A program made the position numbers and the translations under genes. The notes under the pieces were generated by a model. The model was not told where the DNA came from. It did no database searches and worked only from the letters and a program-made list of their open reading frames with translations. From contig NZ_LMKQ01000001.1 in the NCBI RefSeq assembly GCF_001421565.1, forward strand, positions 2,045,651 to 2,109,650: DNA of 64,000 nucleotides, given 5' to 3'. The stretch comes from Agromyces sp. Leaf222 (GTDB lineage Bacteria; Actinomycetota; Actinomycetes; Actinomycetales; Microbacteriaceae). Positions 48,556-60,429 of the stretch are shown piece by piece (position 1 is the first letter of the stretch; every line of letters begins with the position of its first letter).

Positions 48556-50460
48556 ATGAGCGACGAGCTCGCCTACCGCCCGAAGGCGGGGGAGATCCCG
48601 ACGGCGCCCGGCGTCTACCGGTTCCGCGACGACGACCGTCGGGTGCTCTACGTCGGCAAGGCCAAGAACCTGCGCGCCCGGCTCTCGAACTACTTCGCGC
48701 CGCTCCGAACGCTTCACGAGCGCACGCGGCGCATGGTGACCACGGCGACCTCGGTCGAATGGACCGTCGTCGGCAACGACGTCGAGGCGCTGCAGCTCGA
48801 GTACACGTGGATCAAGGAGTTCGATCCGCCGTTCAACGTCAAGTACCGAGACGACAAGTCGTACCCCTACCTCGCGGTGACGCTCGCCGATGAGGCGCCT
48901 CGCGCGATCGTCACGCGCCGCAGCGGCATCCCCGGAGCCCGGTACTTCGGTCCGTACCCGAAGGTCTGGGCGGTCAACGAGACGCTCGAGCTCCTGCTGA
49001 AGCTGTTCCCGATCCGCACCTGCAAGGACTCCGACTATCGCCGGGCGATGGCCACCGGCCGACCGTGCTTCGCCGGGCAGATCGGTCGGTGCTTCGGGCC
49101 GTGTTCGGGGCAGGTCGGCATCGAGGAGCACCGGGCGAACGTCGAACGGTTCGTCTCGTTCATGACGAACCAGGATCGCCGCATCGTCGACGAACTCTCG
49201 CAGCAGATGCTCGAGGCATCCGCATCGTTCGAGTACGAGACCGCGGCTCGCAGGCGCGACCAGCTTCAGGCGGCCACCGAGTTCTTCGAGAAGAGTGCGG
49301 TCGTGCTCCGCGACGACGTCGATGTCGACGTGTTCGGAATCGACCACGACGAACTCGCTGCAGCGGTGCAGATCTTCGTCGTGCGCGGGGGTCGGGTGCG
49401 CGGTGTGCACTCGTGGACCGTCGACAAGGAGCTCGACGTGCCCATCGGCGACCTCGTCGACTCCGTCGTGCAGAACGCCTACGGCGGCCAGCTCGCTCCG
49501 CCGCGCGAGGTCGTCGTGCCAGAGCTGCCCGACGACGCCCCGGCGCTCGAGACCTGGCTCACCGAGCGGGCCGGCCGAAAGGTGCGGCTGCGCGCCGCGC
49601 AGCGCGGCGACAAGGCAGCGCTGCTCGCGACCGCGACGCAGAACGCGAAGCAGTCGCTCATGCTCTACAAGACCCGACGGAGCGCCGATTTCACGACGCG
49701 TTCCCGGGCGCTCGAAGACATCCAGGAGGCGCTCGGCATGGCGGATGCCCCGCTGCGCATCGAGTGCTTCGACGTGTCGCACCTGAGCGGCACGAACATC
49801 GTCGCCTCCATGGTCGTCTTCGAAGACGGCCTGCCCCGAAAAGACGAGTACCGGCGGTTCACGATCCCCGAGTCGACCGACGACACCGATTCGATCCACC
49901 AGGTGCTGACCCGGAGGCTCGCGTATCTTGCGGCGCCGGCCGGGGAGCCTGCGGCCGACGACCCCGCAGCAGCGGAGGTCGTCGACGGCACGCGTCGCTC
50001 GAAGTTCTCGTACCGGCCCAACCTCCTCGTGGTCGACGGCGGGGAGCCGCAGGTCGAGGCCGCCGCACGGGCGCTCGCGGAGTCCGGCGTCGAGGGCATC
50101 TACCTCTGCGGCATCGCGAAGCGCCTCGAGGAGATCTGGACCCCCGACGCCGACTACCCGGTGATCCTGCCGCGCAACAGCGATGCGCTGTTCCTGTTCC
50201 AGCGCGTCCGCGACGAGGCGCACCGGTTCGCGATCACGCACCAGCGGCAGCGCCGCAAGCGCGACATCTCATCGGTGCTCGCCGAGATCCCGGGCCTCGG
50301 CCCCACCCGCATCAAGACGCTGCTGCGGCACTTCGGATCGGTGAAGCGCCTGCGCGCGGCATCCGTCGACGAGATCGGCAGCGTCGACGGGTTCGGGCCG
50401 ACGCTCGCGGCCGTCGTGCACGAGGAGCTTCGAACCGGTGCCGCAGCCCAACCCCGCTAG
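48556..50460 (+). CDS. uvrC: UvrABC excinuclease subunit C
   Basis: The 634-residue nuclease cuts on both sides of the lesion. The N-terminal GIY-YIG domain ([20 protein letters not shown]), a UVR motif near residue 215 ([16 protein letters not shown]), an RNase H-like nuclease domain ([23 protein letters not shown]) and a C-terminal tandem HhH domain ([18 protein letters not shown]) are all present. It starts 2 nt after uvrA and is likely co-transcribed, so it should share SOS control. Confidence 0.96.
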   Translation: MSDELAYRPKAGEIPTAPGVYRFRDDDRRVLYVGKAKNLRARLSNYFAPLRTLHERTRRMVTTATSVEWTVVGNDVEALQLEYTWIKEFDPPFNVKYRDDKSYPYLAVTLADEAPRAIVTRRSGIPGARYFGPYPKVWAVNETLELLLKLFPIRTCKDSDYRRAMATGRPCFAGQIGRCFGPCSGQVGIEEHRANVERFVSFMTNQDRRIVDELSQQMLEASASFEYETAARRRDQLQAATEFFEKSAVVLRDDVDVDVFGIDHDELAAAVQIFVVRGGRVRGVHSWTVDKELDVPIGDLVDSVVQNAYGGQLAPPREVVVPELPDDAPALETWLTERAGRKVRLRAAQRGDKAALLATATQNAKQSLMLYKTRRSADFTTRSRALEDIQEALGMADAPLRIECFDVSHLSGTNIVASMVVFEDGLPRKDEYRRFTIPESTDDTDSIHQVLTRRLAYLAAPAGEPAADDPAAAEVVDGTRRSKFSYRPNLLVVDGGEPQVEAAARALAESGVEGIYLCGIAKRLEEIWTPDADYPVILPRNSDALFLFQRVRDEAHRFAITHQRQRRKRDISSVLAEIPGLGPTRIKTLLRHFGSVKRLRAASVDEIGSVDGFGPTLAAVVHEELRTGAAAQPR

Positions 50461-50463
50461 GCT
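50458..50463 (+). promoter_or_regulatory. -10 hexamer before rapZ
   Basis: TAGGCT overlaps the uvrC stop codon. It would give a ~27-nt leader carrying GGGAAGGGGA, a good ribosome binding site for rapZ. Confidence 0.55.
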
Positions 50464-50496
50464 GGTTCTCGACGTGCGGGAAGGGGAACCGAGGCG

Positions 50497-51369
50497 ATGG
50501 CAACCGAGGTCGAGCAGGAGATGCTCATCGTCACCGGGATGTCGGGGGCCGGTCGTTCGACCGTCGGCAACGCCCTCGAGGATCTCGGCTGGTACGTGGT
50601 CGACAACCTGCCACCGCAGATGCTCCGGCCGTTGGTCGAACTCGTCGAGCGGGCCGGCGCGTCGCTGCCGCGCATCGCCGCGGTGGTCGACATCCGCGGC
50701 CGTGACTTCTTCGCCGAGCTCCGCGAGATCATCCAGGCGCTCCGCACCGGGGTGAACGTGCGCGTGGTGTTCCTCGACGCGACCGATACGGTGCTCGTGC
50801 GTCGTTTCGAGGCCGTCCGGCGCCCGCACCCGCTGCAGGGCAACGGCACGCTGCTCGACGGAATCGGAGCCGAGCGCTCGCGCCTCGCCGAGCTCCGCGA
50901 GGCGGCCGACCTCGTGGTCGACACGTCCGAGCTCAACATCCATCAGCTCGCGAACTTGATCACCGACACCTTCGCCGAGGCCGGCAGAGCCGGCGTCCGC
51001 GTGACACTGCTCAGCTTCGGCTTCAAGTACGGGCTGCCGACCGACGCCGACCTCGTCGCCGACGCGCGGTTCCTGCCGAACCCGTTCTGGATCGGCGAGC
51101 TCCGCAATCTCACGGGCGAAGATCCGGCCGTGTCCGACTACGTCCTGAGGCAACCGGGGGCGCAGGAGTTCGTCGACGCCTACGTCAAGGCGCTCGAGCC
51201 CGTGCTGAGCGGCTATCAGCGCGAGAACAAGGGCCACGCGACGATCGCGGTCGGCTGCACCGGCGGCAAGCACCGCTCGGTGGCGATGGTCCGCGAGCTC
51301 GCGTCGCGCCTCGCCGAGTTCCCCGACCTCGCGGTCAGCGTGCGGCACCGCGACCTCGGGCGCGAGTGA
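50497..51369 (+). CDS. rapZ: RapZ/YvcJ-family nucleotide-binding protein
   Basis: The 290-residue P-loop protein shows [19 protein letters not shown] (Walker A), [21 protein letters not shown] and the C-terminal [16 protein letters not shown]. In E. coli RapZ steers decay of the GlmZ small RNA and senses glucosamine-6-phosphate; in Gram-positive bacteria the homologue YvcJ has a less clear role. The usual actinobacterial order is yvcJ-yvcK-whiA, but here whiA follows directly after 67 nt. Confidence 0.94.
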   Translation: MATEVEQEMLIVTGMSGAGRSTVGNALEDLGWYVVDNLPPQMLRPLVELVERAGASLPRIAAVVDIRGRDFFAELREIIQALRTGVNVRVVFLDATDTVLVRRFEAVRRPHPLQGNGTLLDGIGAERSRLAELREAADLVVDTSELNIHQLANLITDTFAEAGRAGVRVTLLSFGFKYGLPTDADLVADARFLPNPFWIGELRNLTGEDPAVSDYVLRQPGAQEFVDAYVKALEPVLSGYQRENKGHATIAVGCTGGKHRSVAMVRELASRLAEFPDLAVSVRHRDLGRE

Positions 51370-51436
51370 GCGTTCGAACTGTCCATGACGCGCGGGGTGC
51401 CATTCCCGCGCATCCACCCAAAGGAAGGATCACGAG

Positions 51437-52417
51437 GTGGCATTGACCGCGGATGTGAAAGAAGAACTGGCCCGCGTCGACGTCTCGAAGACGAGCGTCC
51501 GGGCGGCCGAGCTGGCCTCGGTGCTGCGGTTCGCCGGCGGCCTGCACATCATCTCGGGTCGTATCGCGATCGAGGCCGAGCTCGATTCCCCGACGACCGC
51601 GAAGCGCGTCACGCGCGACCTGGGGGAGCTCTATGGTGTGCGACCGGATGTCTCGGTGATCGCGCCCTCCGGCATCCGCCGTTCGAACCAGTTCCTGCTC
51701 CGGGTGCTCGATGGCGGTGAGACGCTCGCACGCCAGACCGGCCTGCTCGACGCGCGTCGCCGGCCGGTTCGCGGACTGCCGAACAAGCTCACGACCGGGT
51801 CGCGCGACGAGGTCGCGGCCGTGTGGCGCGGGGCGTTCCTCGCGCACGGCAGCCTCACCGATCCGGGCCGGTCGGCCGCGCTCGAGATCACCTGCCCCGG
51901 CAACGAGACGGCGATGGCCCTCGTCGGCGCCGCCGGGCGACTCGGCATCTCGGCGAAGGCGCGCGAGGTGCGCGGCGTGCACCGCGTCGTCATCCGCGAC
52001 GGCGAGGCCATCAGCGCCATGCTCTCGCTCATGGGCGCGAGCGGCACCGTGCGCAACTGGGAGGAACTGCGGCAGCGTCGCGAGGTGCGTGCGACCGCGA
52101 ACCGGCTCGTGAACTTCGACGACGCGAACCTCCGCCGGTCGGCTCAGGCCGCCGTCGCGGCGTGCGCGCGCGTCGAGCGGGCGATGGAGCTGCTCGGCGA
52201 CGACATCCCGCAGCACCTGAAGTACGCCGGCGAACTGCGACTCGCGCACCGCGAGTCGAGCCTCGACGAGCTCGGTCACCACGCCGACCCGCCCATGACG
52301 AAGGACGCCGTCGCGGGCCGCATCCGCCGCCTGCTGGCCATGGCCGACAACCGTGCCGCCGCGCTCGGGGTGCCGGGCACCGAGGCGAGCCTGCCGGCCG
52401 ACCTCGACGACGTCTAG
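51437..52417 (+). CDS. whiA: WhiA DNA-binding regulator
   Basis: The 326-residue protein has a LAGLIDADG-like N-terminal domain ([23 protein letters not shown]) and a C-terminal helix-turn-helix part (DEAN...[20 protein letters not shown] region, then [20 protein letters not shown]). In Streptomyces WhiA works with WhiB in sporulation genes; in non-sporulating actinobacteria it is linked to cell division. The GTG start follows AAGGAAGGA. It ends with a strong hairpin. Confidence 0.94.
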   Translation: MALTADVKEELARVDVSKTSVRAAELASVLRFAGGLHIISGRIAIEAELDSPTTAKRVTRDLGELYGVRPDVSVIAPSGIRRSNQFLLRVLDGGETLARQTGLLDARRRPVRGLPNKLTTGSRDEVAAVWRGAFLAHGSLTDPGRSAALEITCPGNETAMALVGAAGRLGISAKAREVRGVHRVVIRDGEAISAMLSLMGASGTVRNWEELRQRREVRATANRLVNFDDANLRRSAQAAVAACARVERAMELLGDDIPQHLKYAGELRLAHRESSLDELGHHADPPMTKDAVAGRIRRLLAMADNRAAALGVPGTEASLPADLDDV

Positions 52418-52429
52418 ACCGACCTTGAT

Positions 52430-52463
52430 CGAAGCGACGGATGCCGCGGCATCCGTCGCTTCG
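52430..52463 (+). terminator. Perfect-stem terminator after whiA, built on the octamer
   Basis: CGAAGCGACGGATGCC (52430-52445) pairs with GGCATCCGTCGCTTCG (52448-52463). The centre is CGGATGCC-gc-GGCATCCG, the same inverted octamer pair as at 36542. Confidence 0.8.
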
Positions 52464-52525
52464 TCGACCCCTGCGCCTCGTGTCATCGAACGTCAACCCC
52501 GGCCCGGCGTGCCCGGCAGCGGGCA

Positions 52526-52531
52526 TAGACT
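52526..52531 (+). promoter_or_regulatory. -10 hexamer of the sodA promoter
   Basis: TAGACT would start a leader of about 60 nt that ends in AAGGAGAAG before the sodA ATG. No -35 is clear. The 179-nt whiA-sodA gap otherwise holds only the whiA terminator. Confidence 0.55.
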
Positions 52532-52596
52532 CGAATGCGCAGCCGCGGAACACCGGGCAGAGGCCCGGAACGCCCGGCATCTGACAAGGAGAAGCA

Positions 52597-54322
<1,726 letters not shown>

Positions 54323-54333
54323 ATCGCGTCATC

Positions 54334-55545
54334 GTGACACTGCGAACGATCGATAGCCTCGGTTCGCTCGCCGGTTCGCGCATCGTCGTCCGTTGTGACC
54401 TCAACGTTCCTCTCAAGGACGGGGTCATCACGGACGACGGTCGCGTTCGGGCGTCGCTGCCGACACTCACCGCGCTGACCGACCAAGGGGCGCGCGTGAT
54501 CGTCGTCTCCCACCTCGGCCGCCCTGAGGGCGCCCCCGACGCGAAGTACAGCCTCGCGCCGGTCGCCGCCCGCCTCGGCGAACTCGTCGACGTGCCCGTC
54601 GCGTTCGCGACCGACACGGTCGGCGACGACGCCACGGCCAAGGTGGAGGCCCTCGCCGACGGCGAGATCCTCGTGCTCGAGAACCTGCGGTTCAACCCGG
54701 GGGAGACCTCGAAGAACGAAGCCGAGCGCACCGCATTCGCCGGCGAGCTGGCGGCGTTCGCCGATTCCGTCGTCTCCGACGGATTCGGCGTGGTGCACCG
54801 CAAGCAGGCGAGCGTCTTCGAACTCGAAGAGCTCCGCCCGAGTGCGGCCGGCCTGCTCATCGCCGCCGAGCTCGACGTGCTCGACCGCCTCACCGAGAAC
54901 CCCGAGCGTCCGTACGCGGTCGTGCTCGGCGGCTCGAAGGTGTCCGACAAGCTCGGCGTGATCGCGCACCTGCTGCCGCGGGTCGACACGCTGCTCATCG
55001 GCGGCGGCATGCTCTTCACCTTCCTCGCGGCCCAGGGCCACAAGGTCGGCTCCAGCCTGCTGGAGGCCGACCAGATCGAGACCGTGAAGGGCTACCTCGC
55101 CGAGGCCGCCGAGCGCGGCGTCGACATCGTGCTGCCGACGGATGTCGTCGTCGCCGCGTCGTTCTCGGGCGAGGCGGAGCACGTGGTCGCTCCCGCCGAT
55201 GCCATCGAGGAGACGCCGTTCGGCGCATCCGGCCTCGGCCTCGACATCGGACCCGAGACGGCCGCCGCCTTCGCCGAGCACATCCGCTCGTCGAAGACGG
55301 TGTTCTGGAACGGCCCGATGGGCGTGTTCGAGCTCGCACCCTTCGCGGGCGGCACTCGTGCCGTCGCGCAGGCGCTCACCGAGGTCGACGGTCTCAGCGT
55401 CGTCGGCGGCGGCGACTCGGCAGCCGCGGTCCGCCAGCTCGGATTCTCGGACGACCAGTTCGGTCACATCTCGACGGGCGGCGGCGCGAGCCTCGAGTTC
55501 CTCGAGGGCAAGAAGCTCCCCGGACTGGAGGTCCTCGGATGGTAG
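54334..55545 (+). CDS. pgk: Phosphoglycerate kinase
   Basis: The 403-residue enzyme makes ATP from 1,3-bisphosphoglycerate. [49 protein letters not shown] and the C-terminal [15 protein letters not shown] are canonical. GTG 54334 is taken as the start because the family begins MxxRTIDxLG; no ribosome binding site is visible, so it may depend on translation of gap, which ends 11 nt upstream. The end overlaps tpiA by 7 nt. Confidence 0.95.
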   Translation: MTLRTIDSLGSLAGSRIVVRCDLNVPLKDGVITDDGRVRASLPTLTALTDQGARVIVVSHLGRPEGAPDAKYSLAPVAARLGELVDVPVAFATDTVGDDATAKVEALADGEILVLENLRFNPGETSKNEAERTAFAGELAAFADSVVSDGFGVVHRKQASVFELEELRPSAAGLLIAAELDVLDRLTENPERPYAVVLGGSKVSDKLGVIAHLLPRVDTLLIGGGMLFTFLAAQGHKVGSSLLEADQIETVKGYLAEAAERGVDIVLPTDVVVAASFSGEAEHVVAPADAIEETPFGASGLGLDIGPETAAAFAEHIRSSKTVFWNGPMGVFELAPFAGGTRAVAQALTEVDGLSVVGGGDSAAAVRQLGFSDDQFGHISTGGGASLEFLEGKKLPGLEVLGW

Positions 55546-56327
55546 GCAAGCGCACCCCGTTCATCGCAGGCAACTGGAAGATGAACCTCGATCACCTGCA
55601 GGCGGTCGCGTTCACGCAGAAGCTCGCGTGGTCGCTGAAGGACGCGAAGCACGACCCGGCCGATGCCGAGGTCGCGGTCTTCCCGCCGTTCACCGACATC
55701 CGCTCGGTGCAGACGCTCATCGCGGCCGACAACCTGCCGATCGCCTATGGCGCTCAGGATGTCTCGGCCCACGACTCGGGCGCCTACACGGGTGAGGTCT
55801 CCGGCGCGTTCCTCGCGAAGCTCGAGTGCGCGTACGTGATCATCGGCCACTCCGAGCGTCGCACACTGCACGGCGAGACCGATGCGGACGTCAACGCGAA
55901 GGTGCTCGCGGCTCACCGCCACGGCATCGTGCCGGTGCTCTGCGTCGGCGAGACCGCCGAAGACCTCGAGGAGCACGGCCCGAGCGCCGTGCCGGTGGCG
56001 CAACTCCGCGCCGCCCTCGAGAACGTCGAGGGCGCGAAGGGCCTCGTCATCGCGTACGAGCCCGTCTGGGCCATCGGATCCGGCCAGGCGGCGACGCCGC
56101 AGCAGGCCGAGCAGGTCTGCGAGGCGCTCCGCGGAGTGCTGCGCGAACTCTTCGGCGACGACGTCGCCGGCGCCACGCGCGTGCTCTACGGCGGCTCGGT
56201 CAAGGCGGCGAACATCGCCTCGTTCCTCCGGGAGCCGAACGTCGACGGCGCGCTCGTCGGCGGCGCGAGCCTCGACATCGACGAGTTCTCGAGCATCGTC
56301 CGCTTCAAGAAGCACGTCGGAGCCTGA
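55539..56327 (+). CDS. tpiA: Triosephosphate isomerase
   Basis: The 262-residue TIM barrel interconverts dihydroxyacetone phosphate and glyceraldehyde-3-phosphate. FIAGNWKMN (catalytic Lys), [10 protein letters not shown] (His) and [19 protein letters not shown] (Glu and loop 6) are visible. ATG 55539 overlaps the pgk stop. A 16-bp terminator hairpin follows. Confidence 0.97.
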   Translation: MVGKRTPFIAGNWKMNLDHLQAVAFTQKLAWSLKDAKHDPADAEVAVFPPFTDIRSVQTLIAADNLPIAYGAQDVSAHDSGAYTGEVSGAFLAKLECAYVIIGHSERRTLHGETDADVNAKVLAAHRHGIVPVLCVGETAEDLEEHGPSAVPVAQLRAALENVEGAKGLVIAYEPVWAIGSGQAATPQQAEQVCEALRGVLRELFGDDVAGATRVLYGGSVKAANIASFLREPNVDGALVGGASLDIDEFSSIVRFKKHVGA

Positions 56328-56335
56328 TTCAGGCG

Positions 56336-56374
56336 GCGCGGGGCCGGAGACGCGTGTCTCCGGCCCCGCGCTTT
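56336..56374 (+). terminator. Terminator after tpiA
   Basis: GCGCGGGGCCGGAGAC (56336-56351) and GTCTCCGGCCCCGCGC (56356-56371) pair perfectly over 16 bp with loop GCGT, followed by TTT. Confidence 0.85.
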
Positions 56375-56383
56375 CCGTCCCGC

Positions 56384-56389
56384 TATACT
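56384..56389 (+). promoter_or_regulatory. -10 hexamer of the secG promoter
   Basis: TATACT lies 10 nt after the tpiA terminator, with TTS near 56396 and GGAAAGG as ribosome binding site in a ~39-nt leader. Confidence 0.55.
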
Positions 56390-56434
56390 CGTATATCGGC
56401 ACAGACCCCCTTGTCGTGCCCGGAAAGGTTCACC

Positions 56435-56686
56435 GTGGAGATTCTCCAGGTCGTCCTGCAGGTCCTGCTCGGTATCACGAGCCTCCTGCTGACGCTGCTC
56501 ATCCTGCTGCACAAGGGCCGCGGTGGCGGTCTGTCCGACATGTTCGGCGGCGGCGTCACCTCAAGCCTCGGTGCATCGGGTGTTGCCGAGCGCAACCTCA
56601 ATCGCATCACCGTGATCCTGGGCCTCGTCTGGGTGACGTGCATCGTCATCCTCGGCCTGATCACGAAGTTCGACTCGGGAATCTGA
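56435..56686 (+). CDS. secG: Protein translocase subunit SecG
   Basis: The 83-residue membrane protein supports SecYEG translocation. It has two transmembrane helices (about residues 3-23 and 56-76) joined by the family loop KGRGGGLSDMFGGG. GTG 56435 follows GGAAAGG. It is the gene after tpiA in many bacteria, including actinobacteria. rbpA starts 4 nt after its stop. Confidence 0.95.
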   Translation: MEILQVVLQVLLGITSLLLTLLILLHKGRGGGLSDMFGGGVTSSLGASGVAERNLNRITVILGLVWVTCIVILGLITKFDSGI

Positions 56687-56690
56687 GCGC

Positions 56691-57056
56691 ATGGCTTCCG
56701 GAAACAGCGCCATCCGCGGATCGCGGGTCGGTGCAGGCCCCATGGGCGAACAGGACCGCGGCTTCCACGCCGACCGCGTCGCCGTGAGCTACTGGGACGC
56801 CCAGGGCAACGAGACCGTCCGCTACTTCGCGGCGAGCCTGCCCGAAGAGGAGATCCCCGAGACCATCGACAGCCCGTCCACCGGGCTGCCGGCAGGCCGT
56901 GACAAGGAGAACCCGCCTTCGGTCTCCAAGCTCGAGCCGTACAAGACGCACCTCGCCTACGTGAAGGAGCGTCGCAGCGACGAAGAAGCCGCCGCGCTCC
57001 TCGAAGAGGCATTGACGCAGCTCCGCGCGCGTCGCGGGCAGACGCCCAAGGCGTAG
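56691..57056 (+). CDS. rbpA: RNA polymerase-binding protein RbpA
   Basis: The 121-residue actinobacterial factor binds RNA polymerase and group 1/2 sigma factors and stabilises open complexes. The N-terminal IRGSRVGAGPMGEQDRG, a central beta-barrel region (RVAVSYWDAQGNETVRYF) and the C-terminal sigma-interaction domain (PYKTHLAYVKERRSDEEAA) fit RbpA. It has no cysteines, so it is a form without the structural zinc described in some homologues. There is no ribosome binding site; translation may be coupled to secG. Confidence 0.92.
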   Translation: MASGNSAIRGSRVGAGPMGEQDRGFHADRVAVSYWDAQGNETVRYFAASLPEEEIPETIDSPSTGLPAGRDKENPPSVSKLEPYKTHLAYVKERRSDEEAAALLEEALTQLRARRGQTPKA

Positions 57057-57098
57057 CCGACGCCGCGAGGGTTGCGATCGCGATCGCCGAGCAGACAT

Positions 57099-57134
57099 GA
57101 AGAAGGGGCGAGCCGAACGGCTCGCCCCTTCTTC
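57099..57134. terminator. Bidirectional terminator between rbpA and pgl
   Basis: GAAGAAGGGGCGAGCC (57099-57114) and GGCTCGCCCCTTCTTC (57119-57134) pair perfectly over 16 bp with loop GAAC. The outer A/T-rich pairs give a T-rich 3' end on both strands. It ends the plus-strand block and the minus-strand pentose-phosphate operon. Confidence 0.9.
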
Positions 57135-57148
57135 GTACGCTCTCGGCG

Positions 57149-57919
57149 TCAGTAGTCGCGCGCGATGAGGCCCTCGGGAACCTCGGCGGCGGCATCCGAG
57201 TCCACGAAGAACACGGTGCGGCGACGGCCCTTGATGCCCGCCACGGGCACCTCGTCGCGGCTGGCACCCGCGAGCGCCAAGCCGAGCGCCGAGGCCTTGT
57301 CGGCCCCGGACAGCACGAACCAGATGCGCTGCGACGCGTTGATCACCGGTCTCGTGAGACTGAGGCGCTCGGGCGGCGGCTTGGGGGAGTTGCGAACGGC
57401 GATGACCGATCGATCGGTGACCTGGATGCCCGACCGGTGCGGGAACAACGACGCGATGTGGCCGTCGGGCCCCACGCCGAGGAACGTGATGTCGAACGCC
57501 GGCGCCTCTGCTCCGTCGACGCCGTGCTCGGCGAGCTCGCCCGCGAACGAGACCGCCGCCTCGTCGAGCGTCAGGCCCGCGTCGGATGCCGGGAAGCGGT
57601 GCACGTTCTCTTCGGGCAGGTCGAGGTCGTCGAGCAGGGCCCGATCGGCGATCCAGTCGTTGCGTTCCTCACTCCCTGCGGGAACCCACCGCTCGTCGCC
57701 CCACCAGAAGTGCACGCGCGCCCAGTCGATGCTCGTGCGGGCGGGGGAGGAGGCGATCGATTCGAGCACCGCACCGGCCATCGACCCACCGGTCAGCACG
57801 ACGTGCGCGATCGGCTGGTCGTCGAGGATGTCGAGCATCTTCGTGATGAACCGCGCCGCCACCGAACTGGCCAGCGAACCCTTGTCGGGGTGCACCAGGA
57901 CTCGGCGTTCATTCGTCAT
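57149..57919 (-). CDS. pgl: 6-phosphogluconolactonase
   Basis: The 256-residue SIS-like (DevB-type) enzyme hydrolyses 6-phosphogluconolactone made by Zwf. VVLTGGSMAGAVLESI, VHFWWGDERWVP and FLGVGPDGHIASLFPH are the family motifs. It is the last gene of the minus-strand operon; its ATG overlaps the opcA stop (ATGA). A terminator follows. Confidence 0.95.
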   Translation of the reverse strand: MTNERRVLVHPDKGSLASSVAARFITKMLDILDDQPIAHVVLTGGSMAGAVLESIASSPARTSIDWARVHFWWGDERWVPAGSEERNDWIADRALLDDLDLPEENVHRFPASDAGLTLDEAAVSFAGELAEHGVDGAEAPAFDITFLGVGPDGHIASLFPHRSGIQVTDRSVIAVRNSPKPPPERLSLTRPVINASQRIWFVLSGADKASALGLALAGASRDEVPVAGIKGRRRTVFFVDSDAAAEVPEGLIARDY

Positions 57920-58875
57920 GCGGTGGCTCCCTCGGCCGACGGTTCGCTGAGCAGCGCGAGGCCGCTCCTGATGACCTCACCGTACAGCTCATCGGGGTCG
58001 AGTCGGCGAAGCTCGTCGGCGAGGCAGTCGCGGAGCGTGCGACGCGGCAGCGCCACGTCGTGCAGCGGCTGGCCGGGCTGACGGAGCGTCGCCACGCCGG
58101 GCACGTCGCGGATGAGCTCGATGGCCCCGGTCTCGCGCTCGAGCGTGACGCCGTGGATGCCGTGCGACCCCTCCGAGACATCCGTCAGCACGTAGCTCGT
58201 CGGCGCGTCGAGCTGCAGGTGCAGCCAGGCGGCCAGGAGCGTCGTCGACGGAGAGTCGACCGCGCCCGTCACGTGCACCTTGGTCACCGGTGCGTGCGGC
58301 GGCTGGTCGAGCACCGCCGCGAGCTGCGCACGCCACAGCGTGAGACGCGTCCACGCGAAGTCGGCGTCGCCCGGCGTGTAGCTGTCGACGAGGGCGCGGA
58401 GCGCCGCCTGCGGGTCGGGCTGGCTCGAGGCATCCGTGATGCGACGCTGGGCGATGCGACCGAGCGGCGACGTGCCCGGCACCGCGGGGGCCGCACCCGG
58501 CCACCAGGTCACGACGGGGGCGTCGGGCAGCAGCAGCGCCATGACGAGGCTCTCCTCGTCGTGGGCGACGGGGCCGTGCGCGCGCAGCACGATGACCTCG
58601 CTCGCACCGGCATCGCCGCCGACTCGGATCTCCGCGTCGAGGCGCGGCTCGACGCCGTCGGCCTCATCGGGGTCGACCGAGACCACGATGACGCGCATCG
58701 GGTGCTCGCGCGAGGCGTCGTTCGCCGCCTCGATCGCCTCCTCTTCGACGCCGGGCGTCGTGGCGATGACGAGGGTCAGCACGCGTCCGAGCGCGACGAC
58801 GCCGTTCTCCTCGCGGATCTTGACGAGCGACTTCGAGACCTTGCTGGTGGTGGTGTCGGGCAGGTCGACGATCAC
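57916..58875 (-). CDS. opcA: OpcA, glucose-6-phosphate dehydrogenase assembly protein
   Basis: The 319-residue protein is the OpcA partner needed for full activity of actinobacterial and cyanobacterial Zwf. VALGRVLTLVI, VVTWWPGAAPAVP and the TDASSQPDP segment are typical. The GTG start (58875) overlaps the zwf stop (GTGA); the longer open frame upstream is the antisense-free shadow of zwf and does not resemble the family. Its position directly after zwf supports the assignment. Confidence 0.93.
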   Translation of the reverse strand: MIVDLPDTTTSKVSKSLVKIREENGVVALGRVLTLVIATTPGVEEEAIEAANDASREHPMRVIVVSVDPDEADGVEPRLDAEIRVGGDAGASEVIVLRAHGPVAHDEESLVMALLLPDAPVVTWWPGAAPAVPGTSPLGRIAQRRITDASSQPDPQAALRALVDSYTPGDADFAWTRLTLWRAQLAAVLDQPPHAPVTKVHVTGAVDSPSTTLLAAWLHLQLDAPTSYVLTDVSEGSHGIHGVTLERETGAIELIRDVPGVATLRQPGQPLHDVALPRRTLRDCLADELRRLDPDELYGEVIRSGLALLSEPSAEGATA

Positions 58876-60413
58876 GGGCGCCTCCAGGTTCGTCCGTCGC
58901 GGGCGAGCAGGGCGTCGGCGGATGCCGGACCCCACGTGCCGGGGCGGTACTGCTCGGGTTGGCCCTGCGTGGACCAGAACTCCTCGATCGGGTCGAGGAT
59001 CTTCCAGGAGAGCTCGACCTCCTCCTGACGGGGGAACAGCGGCGGGTCGCCGAGCAGCACGTCGAGGATGAGCCGCTCGTACGCCTCGGGGCTCGCCTCG
59101 GTGAAGGCGTGGCCGTAGCCGAAGTCCATGGTCACGTCGCGCACCTGCATGCCGGCGCCAGGGACCTTCGAGCCGAATCGGATCGTCACGCCCTCGTCGG
59201 GCTGAACGCGGATCACGAGGGCGTTCTCGCCGAGCTGCGAGGTCTGGCTGTCGGCGAACAGCTGCTGCGGCGCGCGCTTGAAGACGACCGCGATCTCGGT
59301 CACACGGCGCCCCAGGCGCTTGCCTGCGCGCAGGTAGAACGGCACGCCGGCCCAACGGCGGGTGCCGATGGTCAGCTTCATGGCCGCGTACGTCTCGGTG
59401 AGCGACTCGGGGTTCATGCCGTCTTCGTCGAGGAAGCCGATGACCTCCTCGCCGCCCTGCCAACCGCCCGCGTACTGGCCGCGGGCGGTGCCGGTCGCGA
59501 GATCCTCTGGCAGCCGTACTGCCGCGAGGATCTTCTCCTTCTCGGCGCGCAGGTCGGCGGCCTCGAAGGAGATCGGCTCCTCCATCGCGGTGAGCGCGAG
59601 GAGCTGCAACAGGTGGTTCTGGATGACGTCGCGCGCCGCGCCGATGCCGTCGTAGTACCCCGCACGACCACCGACGCCGATGTCCTCGGCCATGGTGATC
59701 TGCACGTGGTCGACGTAGTTCGCATTCCAGATGGGCTCGTAGAGCTGGTTCGCGAAGCGCAGGGCGAGGATGTTCTGAACGGTCTCCTTGCCCAGGTAGT
59801 GGTCGATGCGGAACACCGAGTCGGGCGGGAAGACCGAGGCCACGACGTCGTTCAGCTCGCGCGCCGTCTTCAGGTCGGAGCCGAACGGCTTCTCGATGAC
59901 GACGCGGCGCCACTGGCCGTCCTTCTGCTCGGTGAGGCCGGAGCGCTTGAGCTGCTCCGTCACGAGCGGGAACGACTTCGGCGGGATCGAGAGGTAGAAC
60001 GCGTGGTTGCCCATCGTTCCGCGCTCGGCGTCGAGGTCGGCGACGACGCCGCGGAGGCGGTCGAACGCGGCGTCGTCGTCGAAGTCGCCCTGGACGAAGC
60101 GGATGCCTCGGGCGAGCTGCTTCCAGACGTCTTCACGGAACTCGGTGCGGGCGTACTGCCGCACCGAGTCGTGCACGACCTTCTCGAAGTCCTGGTCCTG
60201 CCAGTCGCGGCGGGCGAAGCCCACGAGCGCGAATCCGGGAGGGAGCAGGCCTCGGTTGGCGAGGTCGTACACGGCCGGCATCAGCTTCTTGCGCGACAGG
60301 TCGCCCGTCACGCCGAAGATGATGAGGCTCGAAGGACCGGCGATGCGATTGAGCCGGTAGTCCTTCGGGGACCGCAGCGGGTTGTGCGCGGCGGAGATGG
60401 TTGCCGGAGGCAT
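58872..60413 (-). CDS. zwf: Glucose-6-phosphate 1-dehydrogenase
   Basis: The 513-residue NADP enzyme opens the oxidative pentose-phosphate branch. The coenzyme motif is IFGVTGDLSRKKLMPAVYDL, the substrate motif is RIDHYLGKETVQNILALRF, and VIEKPFGSDL is present. ATG 60413 is chosen: it has AGGAAGGG upstream on the minus strand, and the longer frame overlaps pgi. It starts 16 nt after pgi and overlaps opcA by 4 nt. Confidence 0.97.
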   Translation of the reverse strand: MPPATISAAHNPLRSPKDYRLNRIAGPSSLIIFGVTGDLSRKKLMPAVYDLANRGLLPPGFALVGFARRDWQDQDFEKVVHDSVRQYARTEFREDVWKQLARGIRFVQGDFDDDAAFDRLRGVVADLDAERGTMGNHAFYLSIPPKSFPLVTEQLKRSGLTEQKDGQWRRVVIEKPFGSDLKTARELNDVVASVFPPDSVFRIDHYLGKETVQNILALRFANQLYEPIWNANYVDHVQITMAEDIGVGGRAGYYDGIGAARDVIQNHLLQLLALTAMEEPISFEAADLRAEKEKILAAVRLPEDLATGTARGQYAGGWQGGEEVIGFLDEDGMNPESLTETYAAMKLTIGTRRWAGVPFYLRAGKRLGRRVTEIAVVFKRAPQQLFADSQTSQLGENALVIRVQPDEGVTIRFGSKVPGAGMQVRDVTMDFGYGHAFTEASPEAYERLILDVLLGDPPLFPRQEEVELSWKILDPIEEFWSTQGQPEQYRPGTWGPASADALLARDGRTWRRP

Positions 60414-60429
60414 GTGGACCCTTCCTGGA

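Noticed and set aside
51370..51380. GTTCGAAC palindrome before whiA as a LexA site
   Set aside because: LexA needs GAAC-N4-GTTC; here the half-sites are in the opposite order.
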